A DNA stretch of 64,000 nt from Phaeobacter bryozoorum (GCF_041893525.1 NZ_CP169068.1), one strand, 5' to 3'. Positions 8,562 to 17,477 are shown, counted from the stretch's first letter. The notes: generated from the sequence alone by a model not told the origin. A program made the numbers and translations.

Positions 8562-8586
8562 CTGCGATTTTGGTTTCGGTCCGCTG
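8562..8586 (-). repeat. hairpin between HMG-CoA lyase and enoyl-CoA hydratase genes
   Basis: CGCAGCCC and GGGCTGCG flank a nine-base loop at 8562-8586. A second small inverted repeat, TTTAC-N8-GTAAA, lies at 8590-8607 just after the lyase stop codon. Neither has a T tract in the direction of transcription, so they may be processing hairpins or a binding site rather than terminators. Confidence 0.35.
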
Positions 8587-8607
8587 TTGTTTACGCTTCG
8601 GTGTAAA

Positions 8608-9468
8608 TCAGCTGCCGTCGCTGCGCATTGCCTGGGCCATCTTCGCCGCGTCCTGTAGCACAGAACCGTCAAGCCCCGTCTCGTAGCCAAGCCGCGTCAG
8701 ATGCTCATGCACCGCCTCGGTTGCGACATTGCCTGCCGCCCCCGGCGCATAGGGGCAACCGCCCAGGCCGCCGACGGCCGCGTCAAACACCCGGACACCA
8801 AGCGAAAGCGACGCATCAATGTTGTCAATCGCCCGCCCCGCCGTGTCATGATAGTGCCCCGCCAAGCGGCTGACCGGCACCCGCTCACGCACCGCAAGCA
8901 ACATGCGTGCAATCGAATCCGGTGTTGCCTGACCAATGGTGTCGCCCAGCGAAATCTCATAGCAGCCCATGGAGAACAGCCCATCCGCCAGCGCCGCAAC
9001 AGCGTCGGGGTCCGTTGGCCCGTCAAACGGGCATTCGGTCACACAGGAGATATATCCGCGCACCGGCAGGTCGATATGGCGCGCGGCCTCGATGATTGGC
9101 GTAAATCGTTCGATGGATTCGGCCACGCTGGCGTTGATATTGGCCTTGGAGAACCCCTCCGACGCAGAGGCAAAGACCGCGATCTCATCCGCTTTGGCGG
9201 CCAAGGCATCCTCGTAACCGCGCATATTCGGCGTCAGCGCGGCATAGCGCACATCCGCCCCACGGTTGATCCCGGCGAGCACCTCGCCCGATCCGGCCAT
9301 CTGCGGCACCCATTTGGGCGAGACAAAGCTCGCCACTTCGATCCGCCGGAAGCCCGCCTGCGTCAGGCGGTCGATCAGCGCGACCTTCTCCGATACCGGT
9401 ATGTCCCGCTTTTCATTCTGCAAACCATCGCGTGGTCCGACTTCGAAAATCTCGACGCTTTCACCCAC
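8608..9468 (-). CDS. liuE: hydroxymethylglutaryl-CoA lyase
   Basis: Cleaves HMG-CoA to acetyl-CoA and acetoacetate, the last step of leucine degradation. It is 286 residues. The active-site GPRDGLQNEK (Arg13, Asp14), the metal-binding HYHD and the catalytic-cysteine loop VGGLGGCPYAPGAAGN are all present. The start is GTG: GGAGGA lies six bases before it, whereas in-frame upstream extensions have no ribosome site and run into poorly coding sequence. The gene sits between the carboxylase alpha subunit and the crotonase, in the order typical of liu clusters. Confidence 0.95.
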   Translation of the reverse strand: MGESVEIFEVGPRDGLQNEKRDIPVSEKVALIDRLTQAGFRRIEVASFVSPKWVPQMAGSGEVLAGINRGADVRYAALTPNMRGYEDALAAKADEIAVFASASEGFSKANINASVAESIERFTPIIEAARHIDLPVRGYISCVTECPFDGPTDPDAVAALADGLFSMGCYEISLGDTIGQATPDSIARMLLAVRERVPVSRLAGHYHDTAGRAIDNIDASLSLGVRVFDAAVGGLGGCPYAPGAAGNVATEAVHEHLTRLGYETGLDGSVLQDAAKMAQAMRSDGS

Positions 9469-9559
9469 AGCACATCCTCCCAAGCTCAATTCACAAATCA
9501 AATGGCCCATCAGGCCGCAGGGCGCGGGCACGACCCGAGATCGCGCCCATGCCAGCCGT

Positions 9560-11509
9560 TTAGCTGTCCGCCTCCTCCAGGCGGACCAACGCGGCCCCCG
9601 CTTCGACCTGATCACCAGCCGAGGCCAGCACCTCGGCCACCACGCCGTCGCGGGCCGCCAGAAGCGAGTGTTCCATTTTCATCGCCTCAAGGATAGCGAG
9701 TTGTTCACCTTCTTTGACGCTCTGGCCTGCTTCGGCAAAAACCGCCTTGACCAGACCGGGCATCGGGGCCTCGATCACATTCTGATCCCCGCCCGCTGCC
9801 GATGCGCGGTCCAGGGGGTCAATCACCTCGAACTCGAGGCCATAGCTATCAAATACGGTGATCGTATTGCCCGATTGGGCGATCGAGGGCAGACGATTAC
9901 CGCCCAGCACCCAATGTCCACCGATCCTGGTGGCGCAGACCTGGGATTCGGGGTCCTGGGGGAACTCCCAGATCTGGCGATCCGGTCCATCCACCTCAAC
10001 CGTGGCTTCAAACACATCACCCTGATGGCTGAGGTGAACGGAACGGCGCATATCGGACCAAAGGGTAAAGCCGGTCTCCCAGCCGCCCTCGAGGAGGCCA
10101 AGGGCCTGCATACCGGCGGCGGCCTTCTGCTCGGGCGTCACCCCAGGCGCCTGCACCAGCTGATCCAGATCGCGCGCGATAAGGCCCGTGTCGACGTTCC
10201 CCGCCGCAAAGCCCTCATGCGCCGCCAGCGCGCCAAGGAAGGCAAGGTTGGTGACCGTGCCGCCGACCTCGGTTGCCGCCAGCGCCTGCGACAGGCGCGA
10301 CAGGGCGATTGCGCGGGTGGGACCATGTACGATCACCTTCGAGATCATCGGATCATACCAGGGGCTGATGGTATCCCCTGCCCTGACACCGCTGTCGGCG
10401 CGGGCCTCAGCCGGGAAGGACAGATGCGTCAGCGTGCCGGTTGCGGGCAGGAAGCCCTTGGGCACGTCTTCGGCGTAAAGCCGTGCCTCAAACGCATGGC
10501 CGGTGATGGTGAGGTCTTCCTGTTTGGCAGGCAGGCTCTCGCCCGATGCAACCCGCAGCTGCCATTCCACCAGATCAACGCCGGTGATCAGCTCGGTCAC
10601 TGGATGCTCCACCTGCAGGCGGGTGTTCATTTCCATGAACCAGAACCCGTCAGGGCGCAGCCCGTCAGAGCCGTCAACGATGAACTCAACCGTGCCCGCG
10701 CCCTTGTAGCCGATGGCTTCGGCCGCGCGCACGCCAGCCTCGCCCATCGCGGCGCGCATTTCTGCGGTCATGCCCGGCGCGGGGGCTTCCTCGATCACCT
10801 TCTGATGGCGGCGTTGCAGGGAGCAGTCGCGCTCGAACAGATGCACGGCACTTTTGCCGTCGCCAAAAACCTGCACCTCGATATGGCGCGGCTGCTGGAT
10901 GTATTTCTCGATCAGCACATCGGGGTTGCCAAAGGCGGTGGTGGCCTCTCCCTGCGCGCTTTTGAGCGCGTCGGCGAAATCGGCAGGTTTCTCAACCAGC
11001 CGCATCCCCTTGCCGCCGCCACCGGCAACTGCCTTGATCAGCACCGGATAGCCAATCTGATCCGCCTGATCCCTGAGGAAATCGGCATCCTGATTGGCGC
11101 CGTGATAGCCCGGCACCACCGGCACGCCAGCCGCCTCCATCAGCACCTTGGCGGCGTCTTTCAGACCCATCTTGCGGATCGCCTCCGCAGAAGGGCCGAT
11201 GAAGGTAAGGCCCGCAGCCTCTACCGCATCCACAAAACCCGGGTTCTCCGAAAGAAACCCATAACCCGGATGGATGGCCTGCGCACCGGTCGCCCTGGCG
11301 ATTGCGATGATCTCATCGCCGAGGAGATAGCTGTCGGCCGGCGCCGGGCCATGCCCGATGTGGCAGGCCTCATCCGCCATGGCGACATGCTTTGCGCCAC
11401 GATCGGCGTCGGAATAGACCGCCACGGTTTTCACGCCCATGGCGCGGGCGGTTTCCATCACGCGGCAGGCGATTTCGCCGCGGTTGGCAATCAGGATCTT
11501 GTCAAACAT
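9560..11509 (-). CDS. liuD: methylcrotonyl-CoA carboxylase biotin-carrying alpha subunit
   Basis: Biotin carboxylase plus biotin carrier protein in one chain of 649 residues. The N-terminus MFDKILIANRGEIACRV, the glycine-rich ATP-grasp loop KAVAGGGGKGMR, the EMNTRLQVEHPVTE segment and the C-terminal biotinyl motif EAMKMEH (biotin on Lys611) are clear. With the beta subunit upstream it carboxylates 3-methylcrotonyl-CoA to 3-methylglutaconyl-CoA. Acetyl- or propionyl-CoA carboxylase alpha chains look similar; the lyase and hydratase next door favour the leucine pathway. A 90-bp gap with a GC-rich repeat separates it from the beta subunit. Confidence 0.94.
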   Translation of the reverse strand: MFDKILIANRGEIACRVMETARAMGVKTVAVYSDADRGAKHVAMADEACHIGHGPAPADSYLLGDEIIAIARATGAQAIHPGYGFLSENPGFVDAVEAAGLTFIGPSAEAIRKMGLKDAAKVLMEAAGVPVVPGYHGANQDADFLRDQADQIGYPVLIKAVAGGGGKGMRLVEKPADFADALKSAQGEATTAFGNPDVLIEKYIQQPRHIEVQVFGDGKSAVHLFERDCSLQRRHQKVIEEAPAPGMTAEMRAAMGEAGVRAAEAIGYKGAGTVEFIVDGSDGLRPDGFWFMEMNTRLQVEHPVTELITGVDLVEWQLRVASGESLPAKQEDLTITGHAFEARLYAEDVPKGFLPATGTLTHLSFPAEARADSGVRAGDTISPWYDPMISKVIVHGPTRAIALSRLSQALAATEVGGTVTNLAFLGALAAHEGFAAGNVDTGLIARDLDQLVQAPGVTPEQKAAAGMQALGLLEGGWETGFTLWSDMRRSVHLSHQGDVFEATVEVDGPDRQIWEFPQDPESQVCATRIGGHWVLGGNRLPSIAQSGNTITVFDSYGLEFEVIDPLDRASAAGGDQNVIEAPMPGLVKAVFAEAGQSVKEGEQLAILEAMKMEHSLLAARDGVVAEVLASAGDQVEAGAALVRLEEADS

Positions 11510-11536
11510 GGGGTTGGTCCTTTGTCTGGAGCTCTG

Positions 11537-11590
11537 GACCGGGGGCTGCCTGCCCCCGGACCCCCGGGGATATTTTGGGCCAGAAGAAAC
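11537..11590. repeat. GC-rich hairpin repeat, probable interspersed Rhodobacterales element
   Basis: A perfect stem CCGGGGGC / GCCCCCGG around TGCCT, followed by CCCCCGGGGATATTTTGG and CCAGAAGAAA. The combination of a GC hairpin and the trailing GGGGATATTTTGGGCC text is one I recognise as a frequent intergenic repeat of Roseobacter-group genomes (REP-like); that recognition is from memory. It fills most of the gap between the two carboxylase subunits and could affect mRNA stability. Confidence 0.5.
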
Positions 11591-11599
11591 GCGGGGCGC

Positions 11600-13203
11600 T
11601 TACATCCGGAAGACGCCGAATTTGGTCTCTTCGATCGGGGCGTTCAGGGCGGCACTCAGCGACAGGGCCAGCACGTCGCGACTCTTGCGCGGGTCGATGA
11701 TGCCGTCGTCCCAAAGCCGCGCCGAGGCGTAAAGCGGGTGGCTCTGCTCCTCGAACATCTCGATGGTGGGGCGTTTGAACTCGGCCTCGTCTTCAGTGCT
11801 CCAGCTGCCGCCCATACGTTCGATCGCGTCGCGTTTCACTGTCGCCAGCACGCCCGCCGCCTGCTCGCCACCCATCACCGAGATACGGGAATTCGGCCAG
11901 GTCCACAGAAAACGCGGGGAATAGGCGCGGCCCGACATGCCGTAATTGCCGGCACCGAAGGAGCCGCCAACCAGCATCGTAACCTTCGGCACATTGGTGG
12001 TGGCAACCGCTGTCACCATCTTGGCGCCGTGGCGGGCAATGCCTTCGTTCTCATATTTGCGGCCGACCATGAAGCCGGTGATGTTTTGCAGGAACACCAG
12101 CGGGATCTTGCGCTGGGAGCACAGCTCCACGAAATGCGCGCCTTTCTGGGCGGCTTCGGAGAACAGGACACCGTTGTTGGCGATGATGCCGACCGGGCAG
12201 CCCTTCACATGGGCAAAGCCGGTCACAAGGGTCTCGCCAAAGCGCGGCTTGAACTCATCAAAGCGCGAGCCATCGACCAGCCGCGCAATCACCTCGCGGA
12301 TGTCATAAGGCGTGCGCAGATCGCCCGGCACCACGCCGAGGATTTCCTCGGGGTCGTAGGCGGGTTCCTCTGGGCTGGCCCAGTTCACTGTCAACGGCTT
12401 GTTGATATTCAGCGATTGCACCGCGCGCCGCGCCAGTGCCAGCGCATGGGCGTCATCCTCGGCGAGGTAATCCGCCACACCGGAGAGGCGCGTGTGCACA
12501 TCGCCGCCACCCAGATCCTCGGCGCTGACCACCTCGCCCGTGGCGGCCTTCACCAGCGGCGGGCCCGCGAGGAAGATGGTGCCCTGCTCCTTCACGATGA
12601 TGGTGACATCCGACATCGCCGGCACATAGGCACCGCCCGCAGTGCAGGAGCCCATGACGACGGCAATCTGCGGGATGCCCTTGGCCGACATCCGCGCCTG
12701 ATTGTAGAAGATGCGCCCGAAGTGGTCACGGTCGGGGAAGACCTCATCCTGGTTGGGCAGGTTGGCACCACCAAGTCGACCAGGTAGATGCAGGGCAAAC
12801 GGTTTTCCTCGGCAATCTCCTGCGCGCGCAGGTGCTTCTTCACCGTCATCGGGTAGTAGGTGCCGCCCTTCACGGTGGCGTCGTTGCAGACCACCATGAC
12901 CTCCTGGCCGTGAACCCGACCGATGCCCGCGATCACGCCCGCCGCAGGAGCAGCACCGTCATACATGGCGTGCGCCGCAGTGGCGCCGATCTCCAAAAAC
13001 GGGGAGCCGGGGTCCAAGAGGTTCGCCACCCGGCGGCGCGGCAGCATCTTGCCGCGGCTTTCGTGCCGCGCGCGGGATTTCTCGCCGCCGCCCATGCGCG
13101 CGGCCTCTGCCGCCTCGCTGATCTGCGCGAGCGCGTCCAGATGCGCCTCGCGGTTCTGTTTGAAGACTTCCGAGGAAGGCATCGCCTTGGAATTGAGTTT
13201 CAT
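11600..13203 (-). pseudogene. liuB: methylcrotonyl-CoA carboxylase beta subunit with a one-base frameshift
   Basis: Carboxyltransferase subunit partnering the biotin protein downstream. Residues 1-143 match the family up to CIYLVD; the expected SGGANLP then reads LVVPTCP and the frame closes soon after. Restoring a single base between 12772 and 12775 rejoins the downstream frame (MSAKGIPQIAVVMGSCTAGGAYVPAM...) and yields 534 residues, the normal length. All other parts, including the Gly-rich oxyanion segments and the C-terminus GVFRM, look intact. Either a sequencing or assembly error or a very recent loss of function. Its start overlaps the upstream gene stop as ATGA. Confidence 0.9.
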
Positions 13204-13676
13204 TTCACATCCAATTCATTTGCTACACCGGCAGTGCGTGCCAATTCGCGAGCCGTGCTCCATCGCAACACGACTTTCAGGGTTTCACACATAAATTTCG
13301 TCATCTGCGCGCAGTTGGGGGCCAACTCATCGTTCATAAGCGTTGCCAATCTCTGATGATACGATTGCTCCAAGAAGGCGTCAGACAACGATGCCTGTTC
13401 AGGAAGTACCGCTGCGATCGCCTCAGTTCGACCTCGAATATGGAGGGTCAGCTCCTCAATGCAGGGCCGCCTTTCATCATACAGCCTCCCATATTCGCAA
13501 TAGTCGTATGCGGTGGACATACACCGACGATCCATCTCACTGGCAATGTGAGTGCTCGAAAGGGCAGTACAACGGTCAAACCAAAGTGGCACATCGAGTT
13601 GCTCTGGTGCTTTCTGCGCAGCTGCACCGGCGGCGCCTGCGATCAGAAGAGCCGATATTGCGAGTTGCCTTATCAA
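13200..13676 (-). CDS. secreted six-cysteine protein of unknown function within the liu operon
   Basis: A 158-residue protein with a clear signal peptide (hydrophobic 5-19, probable cleavage after AAA at 18-20) and six cysteines in the mature part (36, 52, 60, 72, 122, 130), which suggests three disulfides and a periplasmic location. I recognise no domain. Both ends overlap their neighbours by ATGA (acyl-CoA synthetase upstream, carboxylase beta downstream), so it is translated as part of the catabolic operon. Its composition is less GC-biased than its neighbours. An exported disulfide-rich protein in a cytosolic acyl-CoA pathway is unexpected. Confidence 0.75.
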   Translation of the reverse strand: MIRQLAISALLIAGAAGAAAQKAPEQLDVPLWFDRCTALSSTHIASEMDRRCMSTAYDYCEYGRLYDERRPCIEELTLHIRGRTEAIAAVLPEQASLSDAFLEQSYHQRLATLMNDELAPNCAQMTKFMCETLKVVLRWSTARELARTAGVANELDVK

Positions 13677-15214
13677 TTCACCTCCCCCGCTGCCCGCGCC
13701 TTCAGTTCCTTGCGGATCACCTTACCGGTCACCGTCATCGGGAGGGCGTCCAAGAACTCCACTTCACGTGGGTAAGAGTACTTTGCCAGACGGGATTTGA
13801 CGTAGTCCTGCAGATCCTTCTCGGACGGCGAATGGCCGGGTTTCAGCACCACATAGGCCTTCACGATTTCGGTGCGCAGCTCGTCCGGCTTACCCACCAC
13901 ACCCACGGTTGCCACGGCCGGGTGGGTCATCAGGCAGTCCTCGATCTCGGCCGGGCCGATGCGATAGCCGGCGGAGGTGATGACATCATCCTCGCGGCCC
14001 ACAAAGCGCAGATAATCACCCTCCCAGATGCCGCGATCCCCGGTGACCAGCCAGTCGCCATGAAATTTTTCAGCCGTCGCGTCGGGGCGGTTCCAGTATT
14101 CAAGCATCATCGACGCCGCGCCCCGGCGCACGGCGACATCGCCCTCAGCACGTGTGGGGGTGCCGTCGGCGTCGATCACCTCGACCACGCACCCCGGAAC
14201 CGGCCTGCCAATACAGCCCGGACGGACCGGGAAATCAGCGGTGCAGGAGGAAACCGTCATATTGCATTCGGTCTGACCGTAGAATTCGTTGATGGTCACG
14301 CCCAGGCTCCGCTGGCCCCAGGCGAGCATCTCTGCGCCCAGGGGCTCTCCACCAGACGCGACCGAGCGCAGACCGTCGAGCCCCTGCCCCGCCGCCTTCA
14401 GCAGGCGCAATGCGGTCGGCGGGAAGAAGACGTTGCGCACGTCCCCCCGGCGGATGATGTCGGCGCAAGCCTCCGGCGTAAATTTGTCCAACCGTGCGGC
14501 GACAACAGGGACGCCCAGCGCCAGACCCGGCATCAGCACATCGAACAGACCGCCGATCCAGGCCCAGTCCGCAGGGGTCCAGAGGCAATCGCCAGGTTGG
14601 CCGAGATGATCATGGCTGATCGCAACACCGGGAAGATGGCCCGACAAAACCCGGTGCCCGTGCAATGCCCCCTTGGCGCTGCCTGTGGTGCCGGAGGTGT
14701 AGATCAACACCGCTGGCGTCTCCGGGGTGGTTTCGGCATAGGGCAGCAGATCGCCATTGTGCGCCGGGGTTTCGGTCAGGACCTCCTCCACCAGAAGCGG
14801 CTGTGCCAGCTCACCCAGCTGGGCCGCCCCAGCCGTATCGGTCAGCACAAGGTCCAATCCGGCATCGCCGATGCGTGAGGCCAGCGCATCCTGCTGGAAC
14901 AGCTTGAACAACGGCACCGAGATGGCACCGATCTTCCAGATCGCCAGATGCGCAACTGCGCAGCCGACAGACTGGCTCAGCAGTACACCGACACGATCTC
15001 CGGGGGCGACCTGCGCCGACAGGTGGCGGGCCAGCAGGTCCACCTGTCCACGCAGCATCCCGTAGGTCACATCCCGGCGGTCTGCGGTTGTGAGATCAAT
15101 CAGCGCAAGCGCATCGTCCGGGTGGTCCAGAGCTTGTTCAGCCATGTTGAGGCGCGCAGGAAACGCCCAGCCGCCTGCGGCCGTCAACCCGGGATATGTC
15201 GTCTGCTTGGTCAT
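13673..15214 (-). CDS. AMP-dependent acyl-CoA synthetase
   Basis: ANL-superfamily ligase of 513 residues that would activate a carboxylic acid to its CoA thioester via an acyl-adenylate. The P-loop-like YTSGTTGSAKG, the EFYGQTE motif, the TGDRG/GRxDD hinge region and the A10 lysine Lys498 in TGKVIRKEL are present. It heads the liu operon, so isovalerate, methylcrotonate or acetoacetate are candidate substrates; the sequence alone does not decide. The stop overlaps the start of the secreted protein gene. An FNR-like box lies 75 bp upstream but is better placed for ompW on the other strand. Confidence 0.9.
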   Translation of the reverse strand: MTKQTTYPGLTAAGGWAFPARLNMAEQALDHPDDALALIDLTTADRRDVTYGMLRGQVDLLARHLSAQVAPGDRVGVLLSQSVGCAVAHLAIWKIGAISVPLFKLFQQDALASRIGDAGLDLVLTDTAGAAQLGELAQPLLVEEVLTETPAHNGDLLPYAETTPETPAVLIYTSGTTGSAKGALHGHRVLSGHLPGVAISHDHLGQPGDCLWTPADWAWIGGLFDVLMPGLALGVPVVAARLDKFTPEACADIIRRGDVRNVFFPPTALRLLKAAGQGLDGLRSVASGGEPLGAEMLAWGQRSLGVTINEFYGQTECNMTVSSCTADFPVRPGCIGRPVPGCVVEVIDADGTPTRAEGDVAVRRGAASMMLEYWNRPDATAEKFHGDWLVTGDRGIWEGDYLRFVGREDDVITSAGYRIGPAEIEDCLMTHPAVATVGVVGKPDELRTEIVKAYVVLKPGHSPSEKDLQDYVKSRLAKYSYPREVEFLDALPMTVTGKVIRKELKARAAGEVN

Positions 15215-15288
15215 TAACAGCCCCTCGCAGGTTGCATGGCCGCCATGCGTTTTTTCACTGCATTCCCAAGGGGAAAGCCCGCGCGGGT

Positions 15289-15302
15289 TTGATCCAGATC
15301 AG
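15289..15302 (+). promoter_or_regulatory. FNR/FnrL-type box upstream of ompW
   Basis: TTGATCCAGATCAG matches the FNR consensus TTGAT-N4-ATCAA at nine of ten defined positions. Its centre lies 41.5 bp before a plausible start point at about 15337, with CATAGA at 15325-15330 as the -10. This is the class-II activator geometry. OmpW-family genes are known FNR targets in enteric bacteria. Confidence 0.6.
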
Positions 15303-15363
15303 TGTAACACCCGGCGGATGAGCGCATAGATCCCCCGTACACGAAAGAAGAGGGATAGTCCCA

Positions 15364-15966
15364 ATGACCCGTATGGTTTCCGCCCTGGCTCTTAGCGCTG
15401 CACTGGCAGCCCTGGCCGGCCCCGCCCTTGCCCAGTCCCAGGGGGATTGGACCCTTGGCATCGGCATCGCCAACGTCAATCCGAAATCCGACAATGGTAG
15501 GCTCGCCGGTGCTGCTGCCACTATTGACGACGATACTGCTCTGACCTTCACCGCGGAGTACTTCATCCGCGACAACATCGGGATTGAACTTCTGGCCGCC
15601 AGCCCGTTCGAACATGATATTTCTTTGAACGGCGCCTATACCGCGACTACGAAGCATCTGCCGCCGACCCTGTCGGTCAACTATCACTTCCCGACGCAGA
15701 CTAGGTTCAAACCCTTTGTCGGCGTTGGTATCAACTACACGACCTTCTTTGAGGAAAGCTCGCCCGCGGGGGTTATTTCGCTTGATGACAGCGTCGGGCT
15801 GGCACTGAACCTTGGCGCCGACTGGCAGATCTCGGATCGTGGCGCATTGCGGGTGAACGTCCGCTACATGGATATCGAAACCGATGTGACCCTGAACGGC
15901 ACCAAGATCGGCACCGCCGAGATTGATCCGATCACTGTTGGGTTTGGCTACGTTCACCGTTTCTGA
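15364..15966 (+). CDS. ompW: OmpW-family outer membrane protein
   Basis: A 200-residue beta-barrel protein with a signal peptide (cleavage after ALA at about 21-23) and alternating amphipathic strands; GIGIANVNPKSDNG near the N-terminus, the PFVGVGINYTTFF and VNVRYMDIETDV strands and the C-terminal Phe (YVHRF) fit the OmpW/AlkL family. Such eight-stranded barrels provide a route for small hydrophobic compounds across the outer membrane. The gene is transcribed alone, against its flanking catabolic genes, with AGAGGG before the ATG, an FNR-like box upstream and a hairpin downstream. Uptake of organic acids for the neighbouring pathway is possible but unproven. Confidence 0.88.
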   Translation: MTRMVSALALSAALAALAGPALAQSQGDWTLGIGIANVNPKSDNGRLAGAAATIDDDTALTFTAEYFIRDNIGIELLAASPFEHDISLNGAYTATTKHLPPTLSVNYHFPTQTRFKPFVGVGINYTTFFEESSPAGVISLDDSVGLALNLGADWQISDRGALRVNVRYMDIETDVTLNGTKIGTAEIDPITVGFGYVHRF

Positions 15967-16005
15967 TCCCTTTGACGAGTAACTGATTAGAACGAGTGGT
16001 TCAGG

Positions 16006-16040
16006 GAGAGGCGGCGCACCTTATGGGGCGCCGCTTTCTC
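16006..16040 (+). terminator. hairpin terminator after ompW
   Basis: GCGGCGC and GCGCCGC form a seven-pair GC stem around a ten-base loop, extended by weaker pairs, followed by TTTCTC. It lies 40 bp after the ompW stop. The T tract is poor, so termination may be partial. Confidence 0.5.
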
Positions 16041-16118
16041 TGTCTTGCGCCTTGCAGGCGTGTTGCATCACCAAGCCGCAAGACAGCAGTCACCCGGGGC
16101 ATCTGCCCCGGTGCGGGC

Positions 16119-17279
16119 TTACATCTGGCCCATCAGCTCGCGGCCGATCAGCATCCGGCGGATCTCCGAGGTGCCCGCGCCAATCTCCATCAGCTTGGCA
16201 TCCCGGAAGATACGGCCCACCGGGTTGTCGGAGAGATAGCCCGCCCCACCAAAGGCCTGCACCGCCTGATGCGCCTGCGTCATGGCCACCTCAGAGGCGT
16301 AAAGACAGCAGGCGGCGGCATCCTGGCGGGTCACGGTCCCCTTGTCGCAGGCTTTTGCCACTTCGTAGACATAAGCCCGCGCGGTGTTCATCGCGGTATA
16401 CATGTCGGCGATCTTGCCCTGCATCAGCTGGAAGTTTCCAATCGGCTGGCCGAATTGTTTGCGTTCTTTCATGTAGGGCATCATCTCATCCATGCAGGCG
16501 GCCATGATGCCAGTGCCGATGCCCGCCAAAACGACGCGCTCATAGTCGAGACCAGACATCAGGACGCGCACGCCCTTGCCTTCTTCACCCAGCACATTCT
16601 CAAATGGGACCTCGACGTCTTCGAACACCAGTTCGGCGGTGTTGGAGCCGCGCATCCCCAGCTTGTCAAAATGCGGCGAGGTCGAGAAGCCCTTGAATTC
16701 CTTTTCGATCAGGAAGGCTGTGATCCCCTTGGATCCCGCTTCGGGGTCGGTCTTGGCATAGACCACCAGCGTGTCGGCATCGGGACCGTTCGTGATCCAG
16801 TATTTATTGCCGTTCAGGCGATAGTGATCATTGCACTTCTCCGCGCGCAGGCTCATCGAGACAACATCGGAGCCGGCGCCTGCCTCGGACATGGCCAGCG
16901 CGCCGACGTGTTCGCCGGAAATCAGCCGCGGCAGATATTTTGCCTTTTGTTCGGCATTGCCGTTGAGCTTGATCTGATTGACGCAGAGATTCGAATGCGC
17001 GCCATAAGACAGCGACACCGAGGCGCTGGCCCGGGCGATCTCCTCAACCGCGACGGTATGGGCCAGATAGGACATGCCGGCACCGCCGAATTCCTCAGGC
17101 ACGGTGATACCCAGCAATCCCAGCTCACCCATCTCCTGCCATAGCTCGGCGGGGAATTCGTTTTTCTGATCAATCTCCTGCGCCATTGGCTTGACGCGCT
17201 CCTGCGCCCAGCGGTGCACCATGTCGCGCAGGGCATTCACATCTTCGCCCAGATCAAAGGTCATGCTTGCGTTAAACAT
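16119..17279 (-). CDS. liuA: isovaleryl-CoA dehydrogenase
   Basis: FAD-dependent acyl-CoA dehydrogenase of 386 residues that converts isovaleryl-CoA to 3-methylcrotonyl-CoA. Family blocks are present: MSEAGAGSDVVSM and YWITNGPDAD (FAD/substrate), the isovaleryl-specific catalytic Glu in LDYERVVLAG, and QAFGGAGYLSDNPVGRIFRD at the C-terminus. The ATG used has GGGAG seven bases upstream; a 17-codon longer reading would start inside the palindromic operator-like site and is rejected. It is separated from the rest of the liu cluster by ompW and so has its own promoter. Confidence 0.95.
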   Translation of the reverse strand: MFNASMTFDLGEDVNALRDMVHRWAQERVKPMAQEIDQKNEFPAELWQEMGELGLLGITVPEEFGGAGMSYLAHTVAVEEIARASASVSLSYGAHSNLCVNQIKLNGNAEQKAKYLPRLISGEHVGALAMSEAGAGSDVVSMSLRAEKCNDHYRLNGNKYWITNGPDADTLVVYAKTDPEAGSKGITAFLIEKEFKGFSTSPHFDKLGMRGSNTAELVFEDVEVPFENVLGEEGKGVRVLMSGLDYERVVLAGIGTGIMAACMDEMMPYMKERKQFGQPIGNFQLMQGKIADMYTAMNTARAYVYEVAKACDKGTVTRQDAAACCLYASEVAMTQAHQAVQAFGGAGYLSDNPVGRIFRDAKLMEIGAGTSEIRRMLIGRELMGQM

Positions 17280-17305
17280 CGTTTTCTCCCGAAGTCGCCG
17301 GTTAT

Positions 17306-17319
17306 TGAACACTTGTTCA
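17306..17319. promoter_or_regulatory. operator-like palindrome upstream of isovaleryl-CoA dehydrogenase
   Basis: TGAACA-CT-TGTTCA, a perfect 6+2+6 inverted repeat 27 bp before the start codon, set in AT-rich sequence. Size and position fit a repressor operator (TetR type is one guess). No matching regulator gene is adjacent. Confidence 0.45.
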
Positions 17320-17477
17320 TTAATAGCCACATCCCTGGCCTTCAGTCAATAAGATGACACCTCAGGGTGCAGAAATAATCTGCACATACCCGCCGCCACG
17401 GCGGTGCTATTGCCACACTGGCGCCTTACTTTGCGATTAACGCATTGTTTACCAAAAGCAGGCAGAGGCCCGGCGCG

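Noticed and set aside
9266..12787. Very long plus-strand open frame (over 1100 codons) opposite the carboxylase genes
   Set aside because: It is antisense to two secure genes, its text is rich in His, Arg and Gly without any domain, and it has no ribosome site. High GC makes such shadow frames common.
17280..17330. A start 17 codons upstream for isovaleryl-CoA dehydrogenase
   Set aside because: The extra codons lie over the TGAACA-CT-TGTTCA palindrome and lack a ribosome site, while the internal ATG has GGGAG at proper distance.
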